Origin: Caprimulgus europaeus
Taxonomy: Eukaryota > Chordata > Aves > Caprimulgiformes > Caprimulgidae
Assembly: GCA_907165065.1 (NCBI GenBank)
Contig: OU015540.1
Coordinates: forward strand, 4,200,001-4,264,000
Direction: 5' to 3'
Length of the DNA stretch: 64,000 nt
Shown here: positions 45,527 through 57,249 of the stretch, in pieces
Numbering within the stretch: position 1 is the first letter of the stretch
Layout: every line of letters begins with the position of its first letter
The notes under the pieces: generated by a model
The model's input: the letters and a program-made list of their open reading frames with translations, nothing else
Database searches by the model: none
What the model was told of the DNA's origin: nothing
Translations under genes and position numbers: made by a program

Positions 45527-47332
45527 ATGGGTTCTACCTGTCTGGCCACGCGGGCCAGTCCGCTTTGCACCCACAGCCTCCCCTCTCGAGGACTGCGGGC
45601 AACCACACGTCGAGCACTTTGCTCCGGGAGAAGGACCTTGGGCAACTGCACAAGAGCTCGAAAGAAGGCCTGAAAGACCCTGGTGGGAAGGAGCGGGCAT
45701 GCCGGAGTGATCTGTCCCTTCCCTTTGCCAAAAAGGAGGGCAAACCCAAGGAGGAGCCCCGGCCCCGCAGCGTGGTAGACCTCACACAGGACACTAAACC
45801 TGACAGCGACCGGAAAGTGAGTGTGGTAGAGAAGGCGGTGAAGGTTGGCGAGTGTCTCTCACCATTCCTGGCTGAGCACATGCCAAACCGGGGCACAGGT
45901 GGTGGGGAACCCAAGTCCAAGAACCCACTGCAGAGCTCTTCCCTAAGCAACTGCAACGGTGGTGGGGACCCCATGCTGAAGGTCCTGGGTGCCGAGCAGG
46001 ACCGCTGTGCCAAGGATCCTGCTCGGCATGATGAGAACATGAGGCCTTCTGCACACGCCCACGCCGAGCGGCTGAAGCGAGGGGAGCCCCTCCTGCCCTC
46101 CATGGGTGCTTTGCACGTCTCTTGCAGCTGCCCATCCCCGCATCCCTCGCAGCCGGGGAAAATGACACCAGCCACGACATTCCCTCCGCAGCCCGTCCAT
46201 TCCAGCATGTACACCATCTTCCCGCCGGCCAAGGAGCTGGGGAGGGAGCACAAAGTCATTGCCCCCACCTTTGTGCCTTCGGTCGAAGCCTATGACGAGA
46301 GGAGCGGGCCCATCCAAATCGCCTCGCAGGCTCGTGACAACAAGGTGAAGGACAAGGACCTCGGCAAGGTGGGGGTGCTGCAGTCGCCCACGGAGCGATG
46401 CCTTGCGGACACCTCCCGCACGCTCTTGTCCCAGGACTTTTCTTGCCACAGCGATGCCAAAAGGATGGAAGCTCTGAGGGAGAAGGGCTCAGTGATCAGG
46501 GCAAACTCCATGGCACTAAAGAGACAGGTCACTTCAGAGCCCTTCCTCAACCGGCCGGGGTTGGGCTCTCCGGAGAGCAGGGAGTTCCTGGCCTCCAAGG
46601 ACTTGCTGAAGCCGAGTCCGGAGGCAGAACATCGTCCCTGTGAGCGGGACCGCTTCCAGCGATCCAGCTCCAAGGAAGCGGCCAAGGTCTACAGCACTTT
46701 GGACTCCTCCCGACAGCACCTGGACCATGGTCAGCTGAAACCGCCCGAGCAGAAGTGGAAGCCCTTTGAGATGGGCAACTTTGCCACCACGCAGATGGCG
46801 GTGCTGGCTGCGCAACACAACCACGTCACTCGGGCGGAGGAGGAAGCCAAGAAGGTCTACCTTGACCCCAGTGGCTTGCCGCGGTCCTCGGTGGTGGGCT
46901 CGCGAGGTGCCGCGGATGTCCTCCACCCCGCCTCCCATGGCGAAGGGTCGGCCATGCAGAGCCTCATCAAATACAGCGGCAGCTTTGCCAAGGAGACCAC
47001 ATCCCGGCAGAGCTGTGGCAAGAAAAGCCCCTTCGGTGGCTTAGGCAACATGAAATTGGACTCTTCGCAGCTGGGAGCCTCCAAAGTGCAGCAGCTGCTG
47101 TCGCAGCAGCCAGCCAAGCAGCTGAAGAGGGACCCTGAAAGACCTGAGAGTGCCAAATCCTTTGGCCGTGAGAGCATCGGCTCCCAGGGCGAGGTGGAGG
47201 TGAGGCACTTGCCCGTTGGCATCGCCGTGGCCGTGGCCCGGCAGAAGGACAACAGCAGCAGCAGCAGCAGCAGCAAACTGGGGCCCAGCTTGGTGGACCG
47301 GGATCGCTCGCTGTCTCTCAGCAGTATCAAAG
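45527..47332 (+). CDS. TNRC18: TNRC18 coding exon 4 (largest exon, residues 109-710)
   Basis: 1,806 nt, exactly 602 codons, open throughout. It begins DGFYLSGHAG and ends SLSLSSIK, as in the family. Much of it is predicted to be disordered, but several blocks are strongly family-like: VVDLTQDTK (residues 191-199, a SUMO-interacting-motif-like core), APTFVPSVEAYDERSGPIQI, KWKPFEMGNFATTQMAVLAA, AMQSLIKYSGSFA, KKSPFGGLG, LKRDPERPESAKSFGRE and VRHLPVGIAVAVARQKD. Seven AGC codons (47,254-47,274) give a serine run at residues 685-691. Acceptor TTCTGCAG|AT, donor TCAAAG|GTTAGG. Long antisense ORFs across it are shadows. Confidence 0.96.
47254..47274 (+). repeat. TNRC18: (AGC)7 coding repeat, polyserine
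   Basis: Seven perfect AGC codons in exon 4, between Asp-Asn and Lys-Leu-Gly-Pro. The human protein, from memory, has only a short Ser/Gly stretch here, so the run looks like a lineage-specific slippage product. Low impact on the fold is expected because the surroundings look disordered. Confidence 0.9.
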
Positions 47333-50300
47333 GTTAGGTTCCTCAGACCTGTCTTGGTTCTTCCCTGTGGGATCTGTTCCCTGGGGGGAGCAGCCCTGCA
47401 GTGCAGGCTGTGTGGCGTGAGCTGAGTTTGGCATCCTCAGCTCTCTTTGGCTCCTTGTCCCAGCCAAGGACATGTTGTAGACCACAGCAGGGAGGAGAAC
47501 ACCCCATGCAAGAGGGAGTCCCCTTTTCCCTGTGCCATCCCCTCCATCTACCTCTGAGGACAACCCTTCTCCACGTGTTTGATCCCCGTTAGCGAAGGGA
47601 GAAAGCCCTTAATCCCCATCCACCTTTGTGCTGATGTTTTAGTCTCATGGTTTTGATTTAAGCCATGGTGCTGGCACTGGGGGGGGGTGGCTCTGGTGAG
47701 TGTTCTGGTGCTCTGCTTGGCTTGTGTAGCAAGATGACACTTGGGGGCTGCCCAGCATGGGGCAAGCTTGGCTCTGGTGTGCCAAGGAGCCGTGCCAAAG
47801 CGAGTGGCTGGGAAGCAGTGGTTGGGTTTCCATTTTTAGCCTTTGCTTTTCCCATTTTTCTGCCTTTGCTCCCCTTTCTCCCAAACGTCGGTGGTGAGAG
47901 GCGGTTTCTCCCAGCCATCAACCCCGCTCCCCATTCCCATCGCCACGGCTGAGCGGGAGCCGAGCGCGGACCTCGTGGGCAGCACAGGGAGCTGTTTGTT
48001 CAGCCGTTCAATCATCCCAGACCCTCCCAGCTTGCGTTAAATGTAATTTACTGAGCCGAACTAAAAGGCTGCAAACAAGGGTTGGAATTCTGGCAGGCCT
48101 CCGGCCTCGTTGCTAAGTGATTCACTTGGCTTTCAGACAGAAAACAAGACTGCTTTTCTCTTCCTCTCACCCCCCACCCCCCCCAAATCCTGCCCCCCCT
48201 CCCCTCTTTGTGTGCCAGGAGATATTCGTCTAATAACATTAGCTTGCTTGCGCTGAGTGGACGGTGCTTGAATGTTTCAGACCTTTTAAGAAGGAGAAAG
48301 CAGGCTTTAGTTGGCTAATCTGTAGTATTTGGCAAGTAAAATGCAAGTATTTAGTGCTGGGCATTGGTTGTCAAGGAAACAGACCTAAGCCTTTCCTCTC
48401 TGCATAACTGATTGAATTTTTCTATGTGGTCCGTGCGTCATGTTCATATATAGAGACAAAATGATCATTCACTGTCTGGACAATCGTCGGTCTGTACAGA
48501 AAAGGGACCGTCCTGTCGGTGGAGTGAGGGCTAGGGGGGGAATTGGACGAATAAGAAAGTCTGTGTTTGGCTGGGAGATGAGAAAAATATGATAAACCCA
48601 TCTATAAATAACAGAGTGCAAGTAATGTAGATGGGAGAGGGAGGAATGGAGGTAAAATAACAAAATAAATATGTTTCTAATCAAAGGCTGGTGGAGGAGG
48701 GGGGGTCAACTCACCTTGTGCCAAGGAAAGGAGGGAGGCTGCGCCTTAACCAAGGGTTTGCTCCATATTGCTGACACCGAAGAGGCAATTGGGTGTTGAT
48801 TGGGGAAAATAAATAGGAAAAGGGGCTTTAAGGGAGGGGGGAAGCATGGGCTAGGGGGTGGAAAGGGGTTTGTGTGTGAGCAGGGATGCTGGTGGAGAGG
48901 CAAGGAGGGATGCTGGGGCTCTGGAAGGATTCACAAGCCCTGGTGCTTCGTGCCATGGAGGCTGGGTAGTAAAATTGAGGAACAGAGGCTGCACAGGGCA
49001 TCGTTCAGCGAGTCGAGGAGGGGCTGGCTGGGGACAGCCACTGCACACCACGTCCTGGCAGGCTGCGAGGGAAGTGTGACCCTGGAAAGTCCTTTGGGAA
49101 GGAGAGGTGTGTGCCAGGTTTTAAAGCATCTTTGCTTTCTGCCTGAAGCCCATGGAAGGAACCTTGGGGAGAGGAGCTGGGAGAGATGTTGTCTTGTTCC
49201 TGGATTCCTTCTGACAGTAAAAGCTGAGGGAATTGGAAACTTGACAGCAAAAAAATCCACAGGCTGTCCAGGTTTGTGGGAATACACAGTGGAGCTCTCC
49301 TTGAAAAGGCTGCCTGTCAGCAGAATAGACTTGATGTTCTGAGATGCTTGGAACATCAAGCCAAACCTTATCCAGATGGGAGAGCAAGGACCCTGGAACG
49401 GGCTGCTGGGAGCCAGGGTGCAGCCGTGCGAGGCTGCGCTGCGGCGCTGAGCCCTGCGGGGTGCGGAGCATCGCCCAGGCAGGGGATGTGCTGGCAGGGT
49501 GCACTGAGAGCCGAGGGGGGAAGCAAACACCTTCCTCCTGCCCCGCTGGACCAGCTGGCAGCTCGCTGCAATCAGGGCTGGGATTTAGGAGAGGGTCATA
49601 GCACCGAAGCATAACATGGATGGGGCAGTAGGGAATTGGCGAAAAAATGCACGTGCAAGAAAGAAGTTAGGGAAAAAAAATAGGTAAAAGCAAACCTAAA
49701 ATCAGGCAGGTGGGGTGAAGACCTTGGATAAAATAAGGGAAGGGTGGCCCCAATACTTGCTCCTTGCAGGGCCAGTGAGGAGCTGCAGTTTGTTCTTGTG
49801 AAGGTGCCTCCTAACCTCTCGCAGACACAGCTGCTACCGTGCCAGGCTGTATTTGCAAGAGCTCTTCTGATTCTGGATGAGTAGTTTCTTGAACCAAACA
49901 TCCAGCCCCACTTTTTGGACTCTTGCCCTCATCTGCCATATGTGTCCCTGCCTCGCCAGAGCATTTCTTGTTGCATGGCTCGGCGGGGGGGATGCAGATT
50001 GCTGCTGACAGGATGAATTACAGAGCGGAGCACGCTGGGTTTGTGAGGGTCCATAGCGTTGGTTCTGCCTGTTGCAGAAGGACAGGGCTTCAGAGTATAC
50101 CCAGTGCTCCCAGACTGGTTTTACAAGAGCAGAAGGTGCTTCAGAAGGTGCAGAGATAAAATCCTCCCCCTGCAAGATGTGCTAAGCAGGACTGTGTGGT
50201 TTGATGCAGAGGTTTAGCCGGGTCTCATCTCCTTCTCAGATGGGAAACCTGCCACTGTTCGTCAGCAAAAATGGTCCTGTTGGTCCTGCTGCTCCCAGGC

Positions 50301-50581
50301 TGGTGGCTGTCCTGTCCTGGTGAGTGGGTCCCTTGATGGTTGAAGACATGGACCTCAAACCACATGCACCTGAGTGCTACCAGGAGCTGCCTTAGTGAGA
50401 ATATCTTGATCACATAGACAGCCTTGTCCTGTCCTTGTAGGACTTGAACCTGATGCAGTCTTGGGGACAGTGGCATTTGAGTGTGCTGGCTCTTAGGGTA
50501 CTGCCTGTCCATGTCCAGAGGAGAGGGGACAGCTTTCCCCAGGTTCTTTCTCATGTCTGATGGTGCTGGGTTATCTCTTAG
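47333..50581 (+). other. TNRC18: TNRC18 intron 4
   Basis: A 3.2-kb GT-AG intron. The interval 48,200-48,490 is AT-richer, low in CpG and evenly complex, a candidate conserved element. A CpG cluster lies at about 49,425-49,470. No further exon is needed to join SIK to GHGR in the family alignment. Confidence 0.9.
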
Positions 50582-50684
50582 GACACGGACGCTCAGAAGA
50601 GGATTGCGGAGATGAGAGGAGCCGCCACCGGGACAGCCACCTCCTGGCAGGGCGCTTGGAGCGGGATCAGGAGAAACTGCTCAG
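50582..50684 (+). CDS. TNRC18: TNRC18 coding exon 5 (residues 711-744)
   Basis: Acceptor TTATCTCTTAG|GA, donor CTCAG|GTGCGG (weaker than consensus). The segment reads GHGRSEEDCGDERSRHRD and continues to ERDQEKLLR, charged and probably helical, matching the family stretch GHGRADEDC to DRDQEKLLR. It ends with two bases of an Arg codon. Confidence 0.94.
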
Positions 50685-51094
50685 GTGCGGGTCAGAGTGG
50701 GACGGTGTCTTTTGCTGCAGTGCCACAAGTCATGCTTGGGGACAGCTTATCTGGAGGGACAGGGTTGCATCCATCCTGGTGAGGTTGCTGGCACCAGCCT
50801 TGCTGGTGTGGAGAGGAGCGCTGAGTGGGGTTATGGGCACATCCTCAGTCTGCAGCAGAACAATCCTAACAGGCTGCTGCAGATCCGTGCCCGCTCCAAA
50901 GAGATGGAGAGACGAGATGTTTTATTCTGGATGTGATGTTAACCACCTCCATCACAGCAGTCCTTGAGTGTCTGACCCTGGTTTGCAAACATGCTCGTTC
51001 TGCAGACTTGTCTATCCCTCTGGGCTCCTGCAGCACAGTAACCTGCAGCACTCCCACCCTCTCTCACTCTCTCTTTTGCCTCCCCCATGACCAG
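50685..51094 (+). other. TNRC18: TNRC18 intron 5
   Basis: A 410-bp GT-AG intron ending in CCCATGACCAG. The pyrimidine tract lies about 10-35 nt before the acceptor. Nothing else noted. Confidence 0.9.
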
Positions 51095-51300
51095 AGAGAG
51101 CAAGGAGCTGGCAGATTTTGCCCGGATACACCCCTCTGGCTGCGCCACGAACGGTTTGAACTCCAACCTCATGGTGACAGGAGGCCCAGCCTTGACAGGC
51201 TCAGGGCGCTGGTCTGCAGACCCAGCTTCGCACTTGGCAGCCCACCCCTGGCTCCCCAGGACGGGGAGCCCCTCCATGTGGCTGGCTGGCCATCCCTATG
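51095..51300 (+). CDS. TNRC18: TNRC18 coding exon 6 (residues 745-813)
   Basis: It reads ESKELADFARIHPSG, then NSNLMVTGGPALTGSGRWSA, then WLPRTGSPSMWLAGHPYG. This block (ARIHPSG, LMVTGG, WLPR, MWLAGHPYG) is shared with both TNRC18 and BAHCC1 and so marks the family; the detail GPALTGSGRWSADPA fits TNRC18. Donor CTATG|GTGAGT. Confidence 0.95.
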
Positions 51301-51512
51301 GTGAGTGACCTGGGAGAGGGAGCAGAGTGTCCCTGGGGTGTTCACTCTGGTGTAATCCAGGGAGAGGTGTTGCTGAGCGCCGGGTGAGGCTGCTGTCTGG
51401 TCACTGGGGAGAGGGAAGGAGGTATTCTGGAGCAATCAGATGGTGGATGACTTCTCACGTGGGTAGAAGCTGCCTGTATCTCCTGAGTTGTGACTGGTGT
51501 TTCTTCTTCCAG

Positions 51513-51659
51513 GACTTGGTCACCCTTCCCTGCACCAGGGCATGACTCCAGGCTTCCCCCCTGCCATGGGGGGAGCTCTCCCTTCTGCCTACCAGTTTGC
51601 CAGAGACCCGCAGTCGGGGCAGCTCGTTGTGATCCCCAGTGAGCACTTGCCACACTTCG
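51513..51659 (+). CDS. TNRC18: TNRC18 coding exon 7 (residues 814-862)
   Basis: It encodes GLGHPSLHQGMTPGFPPAMG, then LPSAYQFARDPQSGQLVVIP and SEHLPHF, nearly identical to the human sequence in this block. 147 nt with phase 1 at both ends, so it is a symmetric exon whose skipping would keep frame. Acceptor TTCTTCTTCCAG, donor TTCG|GTAAGT. The preceding intron 6 is only 212 bp. Confidence 0.95.
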
Positions 51660-52157
51660 GTAAGTGTGTGAGCACATCCCTGAGGACCATGCTCTGACAG
51701 CTCTGGAGGAATCAGGCTTTGGAGAGGACTAGACAGGAGCATACGAACCTATGGGGACCAGCAGCCACGGCTCTAGGGTGGGCATGAGCTGGCCTCTTGT
51801 TATGTGTGTTTTGGAGATGGAAATCTGTCATCTTCAGCAGAGGCTCCTCGTCCCCTGCAGGACCCTGTAGACTTTGGGCCCTTGGTCAGGGGAAACTACT
51901 TGTGGGCTCAGCCAGGGACAGTCAAACCAAGGGTAGAGAGCAAAGCAAGTCAGGTGGCCCAGGATTCATGGGGTGGTGGGAGTGGGGCTGCTGAGGAGAA
52001 GACAGAACCCTTTCCTCTCTGCATTTCTGGTTAGCACAATATTTGGTATTCCCCACACCCTGGGATTGGGGTAGAGACACTTGCTGTGAGCAATCCTGAA
52101 TCCTCGAGCCATCCTCATCCTCCTGCCTCCCTGACTGCATCTCTGCTCATTCCCCAG
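51660..52157 (+). other. TNRC18: TNRC18 intron 7
   Basis: A 498-bp GT-AG intron, GTAAGT to CATTCCCCAG. Nothing notable. Confidence 0.92.
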
Positions 52158-52342
52158 CGGAGCTGATGGACCGGGCACCCCCACTGTGGCCCGCCATGTA
52201 CCCCCCAACCAGGAGCTCCCTCCAGCACGCTCACCAGCTCCAACTCCTCTCCCATCAGCAGCTGCTACGGCAGCATGAGCTGTACATCCTGCAGCAGCAA
52301 GCAGCCCACGCCATGGAGCTACAGAGGAGCGCCCAGCTTGTG
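52158..52342 (+). CDS. TNRC18: TNRC18 coding exon 8 (residues 863-924)
   Basis: It reads AELMDRAPPLWPAMYPPTRS, then LQHAHQLQLLSHQQLLRQHE and LYILQQQAAHAMELQRSAQL plus V. The Gln/Leu/His-rich amphipathic helix is the region where mammalian TNRC18 and especially BAHCC1 carry CAG-encoded glutamine runs; here only QQQ is present. Donor CTTGTG|GTATGT. It ends in phase 0. Confidence 0.95.
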
Positions 52343-53125
52343 GTATGTTTTGAAGAGCTTCTTGCTTGGGTGTGAAATGAGCCTGAAGTTGGAGTGTCTG
52401 GGGGAAAAAAAGTGGCTGTGTTTGTGTTGCAAGTGTATCTCAAGGGTGTGGATGCACTGAGTAATCCTGCCCTTGTCTCTGGGATATGAGGCATTCAGTG
52501 CATCCTGCATGGTTGGGGTGGGTTTTGGAGGGGTTTGGTGTAGAGCTGTTGAGCAGTGTTGTCAGGAGAGCTGCCCAGCAGCAGCGTGACCTTGATTCCT
52601 TCCCTAGGGATCTCTCTGTTTAGTTGTGTGGTTTCATCCCTGGTCACCTCCAAACAAACCTTCTGAGTTGCTCAGAGAAGGAGCTGCCGTAGTGGCAGCA
52701 GTCACACTGGGTCCCCTGGAGCCAGCTCCCGTTCACCACATGATTTTGGAAGTCGTGAGCTTTCATTTGGGTGTTCTACAGCTGTTTAATTTTTTTGTGG
52801 TGATCATCTGGTTTTCAGCCTTCATTTTACATGTGTGCTTGCTAGGCTGGAGACTTAGAAATAGAAATGGTTTGCTTTGGCTGCAAATGAAAGTTGAGAC
52901 ACCCTTTGTACGATTCCTGGAGCTACGAATTTGTCAAGAAAACTGTCACAGATCAGTGTCACCCTCCATCAGATTGGCCTTCACATGGTGTTACATGGAG
53001 GAACACGTGTTTTATTCCAGTCCATGTTTGGTGAGACCATGTTTTGGTCTCATTTGGTGATAGGTCTGTGCTTTCCAGCAGCAGGTAGAGATGTCATGCT
53101 GAGTTTTGCTCTGTTCTTGTCACAG
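52343..53125 (+). other. TNRC18: TNRC18 intron 8
   Basis: A 783-bp GT-AG intron with acceptor TTGTCACAG. Its 3' half stays open in the exon 9 frame from about 52,931, which is chance; the family alignment passes directly from exon 8 AQLV to exon 9 ERLKA. Confidence 0.92.
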
Positions 53126-53549
53126 GAGAGGTTGAAGGCAAACGAGCAGCGTGCAGATATGGAAGAGAAGGTGACAAAACGGAGCCTGGACAGTGCCAAA
53201 TCAGGCCTCTCCTCCTCTGCCCCGGGACTGGTGCACCGAAAACCACCCGTGCTGTCTCCCAGCGCCTCCACGTCCTACAGCAAGGCTGTGAGTCCACCCC
53301 CCCTCTCTCCCAGGGCCTCACCCGTGTCTGTGCTCAAAGCTGAGGTGATCCAAAAGATGGAGGAGCCACCTTCGCAGCCAGCCTACTCCTACCCCGCCAC
53401 CCCCAGCTCCCATCCTTCCAGCCCACCCCCTGCCTCTCCACCCCCTGCCTCTGCCATCCCTCCAAAGGAAGAGGTGCCCGAGACTGTGGAGAAGAAAGAC
53501 CTGGAGCTGGAAAAAGAGGCTGCTGGTCCATATCAGGCCTTGTTCCCAG
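53126..53549 (+). CDS. TNRC18: TNRC18 coding exon 9 (residues 925-1065)
   Basis: It starts ERLKANEQRADMEEKVTKRS (continuing the helix of exon 8), then becomes proline/serine-rich: SYSKAVSPPPLSPRASPVSV, VIQKMEEPPSQPAYSYPATP, SSHPSSPPPASPPPASAIPP. It ends KKDLELEKEAAGPYQALFP. Order and wording match the family. The SP-rich part offers many proline-directed phosphorylation sites (inference). Donor CCCAG|GTAAGA. Confidence 0.95.
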
Positions 53550-54046
53550 GTAAGAGAGCCCTGCTTTGGCAGAGTCCCGTTGTGTTTGTGCCTGCCTCCC
53601 TTTTTCTCCTTGGCTCTTTCCTGCTTCCATCCCTTCCCCTAGAGAAAATCACATAGCTCCTCTAAAAGGCAGGGTAGAGGCAAGGACCAGGGGTGGTGTG
53701 ATAGACTGAGATCAGTGCCTGTGTTGTAGGGGCACCTGGGGCTGCAGCCTGTCTTCTTCCCTTGGGTTGAGCCTGGGTTGGTTCCTCCAGGGCTGAAGTC
53801 TCAGTGGGAGAAGGATGCAAGAGGCACATCTCTCTCCAGTTGCAGGAGAGTGCTGGAAAGGTGCAGAAGGGACCTCGGGGGTGCTGATGCCTGTGGCAAC
53901 TTGGCCAGCAGAGAGGTGCCCAAAGCAGCCAGTGCTTGAGAATGGGAAGAAACGAGAGATGAAGGGAACCCATCTCTGTGGCTTAGTGAGAGAGGTGCTT
54001 TGGAGACCCAGCCATTACACAGCCTGTCCCTTTTGATGTCTTGCAG
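53550..54046 (+). other. TNRC18: TNRC18 intron 9
   Basis: A 497-bp GT-AG intron with acceptor TGATGTCTTGCAG. No extra features. Confidence 0.92.
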
Positions 54047-54994
54047 AGATTCCCCCGGGATATTCATTCCAATCCCTGCCTCCCCCCTTTGGAAGACACT
54101 ATCCCTACCTCCTCCAGCCTGCTGCAGCATCTGATGCAGATGGCCTGGCTCCTGATGTCCCCCTGCCTGCTGAAGGCTCTGAACACATGGAGCTTTCCCC
54201 AGAGGTCAAACCCATCCACCTGTCTCCGTCCAAAATGCTAGAGCCCATCCAAGCAGCAGCAGAAGAGGAGTCCTTGGAAGAGAGGGTGAAATCAGAGGTG
54301 CAGATGGAAGAAAGCCAAGAAGGCATCTGTGAGCAGGACATGGGGACTCTGAACATCACCTCCTCTGCAGCCGTCCCAGTGCAGAATGTGGACAATTGCA
54401 ACCTCCTGTTGCATCAAGGTGAAGCCTTGGGTGCTATGGAGCAGGACCAGGAGGATCTCCAGAGCTGCCCACCTCCTTACCAGGTTGTGGCCTGCCCTGC
54501 AGAAGCAGAAGCTCAGGCAGAGACTGGGAGTGGAGCAGAAACCTGCTCAGTGCACATGGACTACGACGGTTCGCTCATGCACACGGAGAACGAGCCGCCT
54601 GAGATGGACTTGACGCCCCAGCGGGAGGAGGCCTCTGTAGCCATGGATCTGCAGAGTGCTGATGTGCCCCAGGGGAGGGAGTTTCCCAGTCTGCCCCCTG
54701 AGGAGGGGGACCAGGGAACAGAGATCCCTTCCTACACGGAAGAGGCAATCTCTTGCCAAATCCCAGCTCTGGACATCAAGCCGGGCGACCCACTGGCTGG
54801 GATGAACGCTTTGGTGGCTGCCACAGAAATGCCTCAAGCTTGTTCCTTGTTGACTACCACCAGTGTCACTCCGTCCCAGATGAAGGTGGAGGTGTTACCT
54901 GACCAGGCTTTGGAGCACTCCTTCCTGCAAGGGATCACTTTGCTGAGTGAAATTGCAGAGATGGAGCTGGAGAAGCGGAAGCAAGAAATGCAAA
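54047..54994 (+). CDS. TNRC18: TNRC18 coding exon 10 (residues 1066-1381)
   Basis: It reads EIPPGYSFQSLPPPFGRHYP, YLLQPAAASDADGLAPDVPL and EVKPIHLSPSKMLEPIQ, matching the family. It then has a long acidic, probably disordered stretch that is poorly conserved, and ends with the conserved DPLAGMNALVAATEMPQA and HSFLQGITLLSEIAEMELEK helix. Glu/Asp-rich overall. Donor ATGCAAA|GTAAGT, leaving one base (A) for the next codon. Confidence 0.95.
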
Positions 54995-55600
54995 GTAAGT
55001 TGTGAGCGTGTGGTCTGTCCAAGTTGGGTCCTGTGCTCTCTTTACAGACACAGGTGGCATCTCCTGCAGCCTCAGCCAGGCAACAAGGAGAGCACTGCCT
55101 GGAATTACAGGAGCAGCTGGTACTTGGGTTGGGGTTGGGACAGGGTTTTTGTTGCAGTAGGCTGAGCTACGTGTGGCTTTTGTACTGCTCTCCCCTTCCA
55201 AAGGCCCTCGCCATGTCTAGACAGTTTGTGGTATGTGTAGCGGATACGGAGCCCCACTTGCCGAGAGCTGCCAGGGTAACACCCTTCTGGCAGGCACTGA
55301 GTCTACAGTCTGTTGGGGTTTGGCACACGAGGCCCCAGTAGCTCCAGATGATGCTTTCCAAGAGCTTGGCAGGTCCTGAAAAGATCTCACCTTCCAGTAA
55401 CTTCCTGAGGCGAGACGTGATGGGAACTGCCAGTTGCACCATGGCTGGGTACAACAAGAGATTTCATGTGAGGCCCAAGGGTGGCTGGGAGGTTCCTTGA
55501 GCTGCCATGGTCAAGAAAGGAACATCAGCCTCTCCTTGTGCCTGCTGGAAGAGCAGTCTTGGAAGGTGAACCTCTATAGCTTTTTTTTTTCTGCCCTCAG
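54995..55600 (+). other. TNRC18: TNRC18 intron 10, ending in a NAGNAG acceptor
   Basis: A 606-bp GT-AG intron with a strong T-rich tract (T10) before CTGCCCTCAGCAG. The first AG (55,599-55,600) is used in this model; the second (55,602-55,603) is an equally legal in-frame alternative. Confidence 0.9.
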
Positions 55601-55776
55601 CAGGTCCAGAGAGTTTCCCCGTCCGGCCAACGCTGGAGAGCTTGCTGGCTGCCAGCACCCACATGCTCATGGAAGTACTTTCCACCCCCTTTATGGAAAG
55701 TCTGAAAACCATCCGGCTGCCTCGAGAGTTGAATCCCAACAAAAAGTACAGCTGGATGCAGAAGAAAGATGAACCT
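55601..55776 (+). CDS. TNRC18: TNRC18 coding exon 11 (residues 1382-1440)
   Basis: With the first acceptor the exon reads TGPESFPVRPTLESLLAAST, then HMLMEVLSTPFMESLKTIRL, then PRELNPNKKYSWMQKKDEP. The RPTLESLLAA and LPRELNPNKKYSWM blocks match the family closely. Using the second acceptor replaces Thr-Gly with Ser. Ends in phase 0 at CCT|GTAAGT. Confidence 0.95.
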
Positions 55777-57120
<1,344 letters not shown>

Positions 57121-57249
57121 GGAAAAGCATGACGAGAAAAGTAGAAGCTTGGCGAGAAGAGGCCCTGGAAGGCCCAGGAAGAGGAAACTTGGATCAAGCG
57201 CTCTGTCACCCATTAAGGAGAGAGGGAAGAGTGACAGCAAGAGTGGAAA
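57121..57249 (+). CDS. TNRC18: TNRC18 coding exon 13 (residues 1486-1528), AT-hook
   Basis: It reads EEKHDEKSRSLARRGPGRPR, then KRKLGSSALSPIKERGKSDS and KSGK. RRGPGRPRKRK at about residues 1498-1508 is a classic AT-hook (GRP core flanked by basic residues) that binds the minor groove of AT-rich DNA, and it doubles as a nuclear localisation signal. The human family block ARRGPGRPRKR is identical here. Symmetric phase 2, 129 nt (43 codons), so skipping it would remove the AT-hook without a frameshift. Confidence 0.94.

Noticed and set aside
45534..46268. Antisense ORF across exon 4
   Set aside because: Shadow of the TNRC18 coding frame.
52931..53125. 5' extension of exon 9 into intron 8
   Set aside because: The frame is open but the sequence has no family match, and CACAG at 53,125 gives the exact human junction.
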